64,000 bases of DNA from Neobacillus driksii (GTDB lineage Bacteria > Bacillota > Bacilli > Bacillales > Cytobacillaceae). The stretch covers positions 124,001-188,000 of the forward strand of contig NZ_JACCBX010000011.1 in assembly GCF_013409995.1 (NCBI RefSeq). The letters are read 5' to 3'. Below are positions 60,861-64,000 of the stretch, in pieces. The stretch's first letter is position 1. Every line of letters begins with the position of its first letter. Under the pieces are notes generated by a model. It made no database searches. It saw only the letters and a list, made by a program, of their open reading frames with translations, and had not been told where the DNA came from. The translations under genes were made by a program, and so were the position numbers.

Positions 60861-63425
60861 TTGAAGAAAAGATTATTGTCTAAAAAAGCACTATCTACCG
60901 CTATTGTAATACCATTGCTTTTATCAGGTGTTTCTGGTGTATCTGCTGGTGAATTTCAGAAGAACAATGTTACTAGTAATCTCCCAGGAATCCAATTAGA
61001 GTATCTTGACAGAGGTTTAGTTGCGGCTCCAACATCTCAGGGTATATTTCTTAGCTGGAGATTATTAGCTAATGAAGTGAAAGGTTACTCTGAAACTGGA
61101 TTAACTGGCGTAAACTTCAATGTCTATCGTGATGGAAAACAAATTGCTACTGTTGAAGACAGCACCAACTTCGTCGATAAAGAGGGTAATTCCGATTCTC
61201 GCTATTATGTTCGCTCCGTCTTAAACGGAAAGGAGTTTGATCAAAGTGCTTCTATATCACCTTGGAAGCAATCATATGTTGATTTAAAGCTGCAAAAGCC
61301 AGCAGATGGAGTGACTCCTGCAGGTGAGAATTACACCTATTCGGCAAACGATATGAGTGTTGGAGATGTTGATGGAGACGGGCAATATGAGTATTTTGTT
61401 AAGTGGGATCCTTCTAACTCAAAGGATGTTTCACAAAAAGGCTACACTGGTAACACGTATATTGACTGCTACAAATTTGATGGAACTCTCCTATATCGAA
61501 TTGACCTAGGCGTTAATATCCGCTCAGGAGCTCACTATACCCAATTCTTAGTTTACGATTTTGATGGTGACGGAAAATCAGAAATTATGTTCAAAACCGC
61601 TCCTGGTACAAAGGTGATTAAATTCGATAAAGCCGGAAATATTACCTCTGAAAAATATATTACGATGTCTCAAAAAGACATTGACGCTGGATATAGTAAT
61701 CAAGATGATTACCGGATGAGCCGAGAAGATTACTATAATCATGTTGTGAAAATGTTTATGGGTTGGAGTGAGCATGAAGAAGTAATCAAAGGAAACTGGC
61801 CAAGTACCCTTGAGGAAGCATTTGGTATCGAAAAACAATATACCTATCCTTTATCTAAAGAAGATGCCGAAAGCTTAACCGATTACTTTATGGATGTTTA
61901 CGCACCTAAAAGAAGTGGAAACAACAAATTAAGAGAATTTGAGGGCTTTATATTAGAAGGGCCAGAATATTTGACTGTCTTTAATGGTAAAACAGGCGAA
62001 GAAATGGATACGATCGATTACAAACCAGGACGTCATGACGATGGTCTTATGTGGGGTGACTATGCAATGGCTAGAATTGAGCCTGGTAACCGTGTCGACC
62101 GTTACCTTGCAAATGTTGCCTACCTCGATGGTGATAAGCCATACGCCGTGTTTGCTCGTGGATATTACACAAGATCCAATCTCGTTACATATAGCTGGGA
62201 TGGGAAAGAATTAAAAGAAAATTGGGCTGTTGACAGCGGTTGGACACCAATGACCAATCCATTTAATGATGGTCCTCATGGCAGAGACGGTACTGATCCG
62301 GAATATGGCACACTCACCACACAAGGTGCACATTCCCTGAGTGCTGCAGATGTTGATGGTGACGGCAAACAAGAAATCGTTTACGGCAGTGCCACCATTG
62401 ATGATGATGGCTCTTTATTATACAGTTCAATGGATAAAATGCCTGAACAAAGCGCAGCACCTGGCACGACTGCCAGACTTGGGCATGGAGATGCTATGCA
62501 TGTTACAGATATCGATCCAAGCAGGCCAGGAATGGAAATATTTATGGTCCACGAAGGTGCCGCATGGGCTCCATATGGCTATTCATTACGGGATGCAAAA
62601 ACAGGTGAAATTATTTATGGCGGATATACTGGCAAAGATACTGGACGCGGTATGGTCGGAGATGTGGATCCATCCAAACCTGGTTTAGAAACATGGGCCG
62701 TTGGACTATGGACTGCAGCCGGAGAAAGGATTTCTACTTCTGCTCCAGGAACAAATATGAATATTAAATGGGCTGCAGATATGACCACACAGATTGTGAA
62801 TGGTTCGGGCAATGGAACCACTACCATTGACGACTGGAAAAAAGGCAGAGTGCTTACTGCTACAGATACTAGAACCAATAATGGTACAAAAGGTAACCCA
62901 AGTTTAGTTGCAGATATATTTGGAGACTGGAGAGAAGAACTTTTAGTAAGAACTGCGGATAGCTCGGCCATTCGTATTTACACGAGTACTGAGGTAACAA
63001 ACCACAAATTGTATACGTTAATGCACGACGCTCAATATCGTGCTGAAGTAGCAAGACAAAGTACAGCCTATAATCAGCCATCCTATACAAGCTTCTACTT
63101 TGGTTCGGATACGAATTGGGCAAATGTCCCTGTTCCAAGCTTTTCAACACCTGGTGTCTTGTCAGTATTAGAAGAAGCAATGTCTGAATATCAGGCCAAT
63201 GGGGAATTGACTGGACCGTTAGTTCCCAAATTAGAAAATTCACTCAGACAAGCAGAGCACCACTTGGAAAAAGATTCTGTAGTCCAAGCATTGAAATTTA
63301 TTGAGGAATACCAATCTGAAATTAACCATAGTCGAAACACAGGTAACATTTCTGAAAATGCTAGATTAAACCTTTCACATAAGGCTGAATTATTAATTGG
63401 TATGTGGGAAAGAATAAATAATTAA
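60861..63425 (+). CDS. yesW: Secreted PL11 rhamnogalacturonan lyase (YesW type) with C-terminal FIMAH domain
   Basis: An 854-residue exported lyase, longer than B. subtilis YesW (620). Signal peptide 1-30, ending GVSA|GEF. The beta-propeller catalytic domain (about 40-760) carries Ca-binding motifs DMSVGDVDGDGQYEY and YDFDGDGKSEIMFKTAPGT, DVDGDGKQEIVYG, MVGDVDPSKPGLETW and GDWREELLV. An insert of about 100 residues at 255-355 (MSQKDIDAGYSNQ to AESLTDYFMD) is absent from short YesW. The last 85 residues are a FIMAH-like helical domain (LVPKLENSLRQAEHHLEKDS). TTG start with GGAGGG. It cuts RG-I outside the cell by beta-elimination and feeds the importers. Also see the decayed sister copy at 52395. 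Confidence 0.92.
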   Translation: MKKRLLSKKALSTAIVIPLLLSGVSGVSAGEFQKNNVTSNLPGIQLEYLDRGLVAAPTSQGIFLSWRLLANEVKGYSETGLTGVNFNVYRDGKQIATVEDSTNFVDKEGNSDSRYYVRSVLNGKEFDQSASISPWKQSYVDLKLQKPADGVTPAGENYTYSANDMSVGDVDGDGQYEYFVKWDPSNSKDVSQKGYTGNTYIDCYKFDGTLLYRIDLGVNIRSGAHYTQFLVYDFDGDGKSEIMFKTAPGTKVIKFDKAGNITSEKYITMSQKDIDAGYSNQDDYRMSREDYYNHVVKMFMGWSEHEEVIKGNWPSTLEEAFGIEKQYTYPLSKEDAESLTDYFMDVYAPKRSGNNKLREFEGFILEGPEYLTVFNGKTGEEMDTIDYKPGRHDDGLMWGDYAMARIEPGNRVDRYLANVAYLDGDKPYAVFARGYYTRSNLVTYSWDGKELKENWAVDSGWTPMTNPFNDGPHGRDGTDPEYGTLTTQGAHSLSAADVDGDGKQEIVYGSATIDDDGSLLYSSMDKMPEQSAAPGTTARLGHGDAMHVTDIDPSRPGMEIFMVHEGAAWAPYGYSLRDAKTGEIIYGGYTGKDTGRGMVGDVDPSKPGLETWAVGLWTAAGERISTSAPGTNMNIKWAADMTTQIVNGSGNGTTTIDDWKKGRVLTATDTRTNNGTKGNPSLVADIFGDWREELLVRTADSSAIRIYTSTEVTNHKLYTLMHDAQYRAEVARQSTAYNQPSYTSFYFGSDTNWANVPVPSFSTPGVLSVLEEAMSEYQANGELTGPLVPKLENSLRQAEHHLEKDSVVQALKFIEEYQSEINHSRNTGNISENARLNLSHKAELLIGMWERINN

Positions 63426-63498
63426 TTATACATCCTTGGTGTGATGAGTATTGGAGACATTATCAAACGGTGGTCTTAAAAAAGATAAAACACTTCTT

Positions 63499-63533
63499 GC
63501 CCGAAAGAATCCTATTTCTTTTGGGCCTCTTTT
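63499..63533 (+). terminator. Terminator after the PL11 lyase gene
   Basis: GCCCGAAAGAA pairs with TTCTTTTGGGC (one G-U-type mismatch) and is followed by CTCTTTTAT. Confidence 0.8.
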
Positions 63534-63613
63534 ATAAACTTGGAAGCGAGTATCGGCATAAGAGTTTGCTTTTCGGTTAAAATGATGAAGAAACTTTAGA
63601 TGGAGGAACCAAC

Positions 63614-64000
63614 ATGAATGATAATCTAACGGAAAAAGAGGTACATAAGATTATTGAAAGAAGAAGCACTGGTAAAACAAGCTTCGGTGAATTTTTGGAG
63701 GAATTATCTCAAATTGGGGTCATTCAGTACGATATTAATGTAGCTACAGGTGAAGCCACATACAAGGGCGAGCATTCAGAGGTAAAAACAGACCCTCAAG
63801 TTCAATTTGTCATTTCAAATGATTTTAATAGAAACCAGGCATTAAAAGCAATCGCCAGCATTGCTCTTCCCTTTTTAGACTTTCTAAGAGAGCTGGCTGC
63901 CGCAGGAGTTACAACCTATAACGTAAATATTATCGAGAAAACGGCCACGTACGTTGGTATCAAGGGTGACCCAATAGTAGAACCGTTGCAGCAATCTTAA
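63614..64000 (+). CDS. DUF1398 family protein
   Basis: A 128-residue soluble protein ending exactly at the window edge with TAA. It has two similar halves: FLEELSQIGVIQYDINVATGEATYKG and FLRELAAAGVTTYNVNIIEKTATYVG, the repeat typical of DUF1398 (E. coli YbcV-like). No function is known. TGGAGG precedes ATG by 9 bases. It is separated from the pectin genes by a terminator and probably belongs to the next region. Confidence 0.85.
   Translation: MNDNLTEKEVHKIIERRSTGKTSFGEFLEELSQIGVIQYDINVATGEATYKGEHSEVKTDPQVQFVISNDFNRNQALKAIASIALPFLDFLRELAAAGVTTYNVNIIEKTATYVGIKGDPIVEPLQQS

Overview
The window looks like a low-GC, Gram-positive, spore-forming member of the Bacillaceae. The evidence is AT-rich DNA, strong AGGAGG-type ribosome binding sites, some GTG and TTG starts, catabolite-control (cre-like) boxes, and close matches in gene content to the Bacillus subtilis yes-yet-lpl and ytcQ-yteP-ytcP rhamnogalacturonan loci. 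Nearly the whole window is devoted to sensing, importing and breaking down acidic plant or algal polysaccharides. No rRNA, tRNA, CRISPR array or intact transposase was seen.

Left part (1-7700). A MarR repressor and the 5' half of a multidrug-type ABC exporter form a self-regulated pair with clear palindromic operators. An AraC regulator is divergent from a three-gene operon of two Gfo/Idh/MocA dehydrogenases flanking a ThuA-like protein, a sugar-oxidation module of unknown substrate. A secreted GDSL esterase with an N-terminal beta domain follows, with a possible 24-residue peptide gene in its leader, and a 44-residue small protein.

Second part (7766-20742), all on the minus strand. This is the most unusual block. 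It holds an LplBCA-type ABC importer, a YesMN-type two-component system, a large secreted beta-helix lyase with discoidin and CBM96-like modules, a short-chain dehydrogenase, a PL15-type exo-oligoalginate lyase whose three catalytic residues align at a constant offset with Agrobacterium Atu3025, and a KdgF cupin. Together they make a coherent path: cut the polymer outside, import oligouronates, release unsaturated monouronate, linearise it, reduce it. I infer alginate or a closely related polyuronate as the substrate. cre-like boxes sit upstream of several units.

Third part (20940-25112) is a small non-uronate interlude: an MFS transporter, a glutamine-rich protein, a CAP-domain lipoprotein with asparagine-rich simple-sequence tracts, then a NodB-type deacetylase that leads into the next block.

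Fourth part (25147-63425) is a rhamnogalacturonan-I utilisation region, mostly on the minus strand. It has a GH106-like rhamnosidase, DUF624 proteins (two), YesPQ permeases with two tandem YesO-like binding proteins, a YesMN pair, YesU, YesS, a second Lpl/Ytc-type importer, a PL26/YetA-like exolyase, a PL22 oligogalacturonate-lyase-like protein, rhamnose mutarotase, YesZ beta-galactosidase, two GDSL acetylesterases, a decayed YesW/YesX lyase remnant next to an inverted-repeat scar, a short GH115-like protein, two GH105 unsaturated glucuronyl hydrolases, a cysteine-bearing Gfo/Idh oxidoreductase and a sugar isomerase-like protein. On the plus strand it ends with a secreted PL11 rhamnogalacturonan lyase carrying a C-terminal FIMAH domain. 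In outline: PL11 and esterases act outside, binding proteins and permeases import oligosaccharides, and the cytoplasmic lyases, GH105, GH42, GH106 and accessory enzymes finish the job. None of the three binding-protein importers (two Lpl-like, one YesOPQ-like) has an ATPase here, so a shared MsmX-type ATPase elsewhere is expected. The window closes with a DUF1398 protein.
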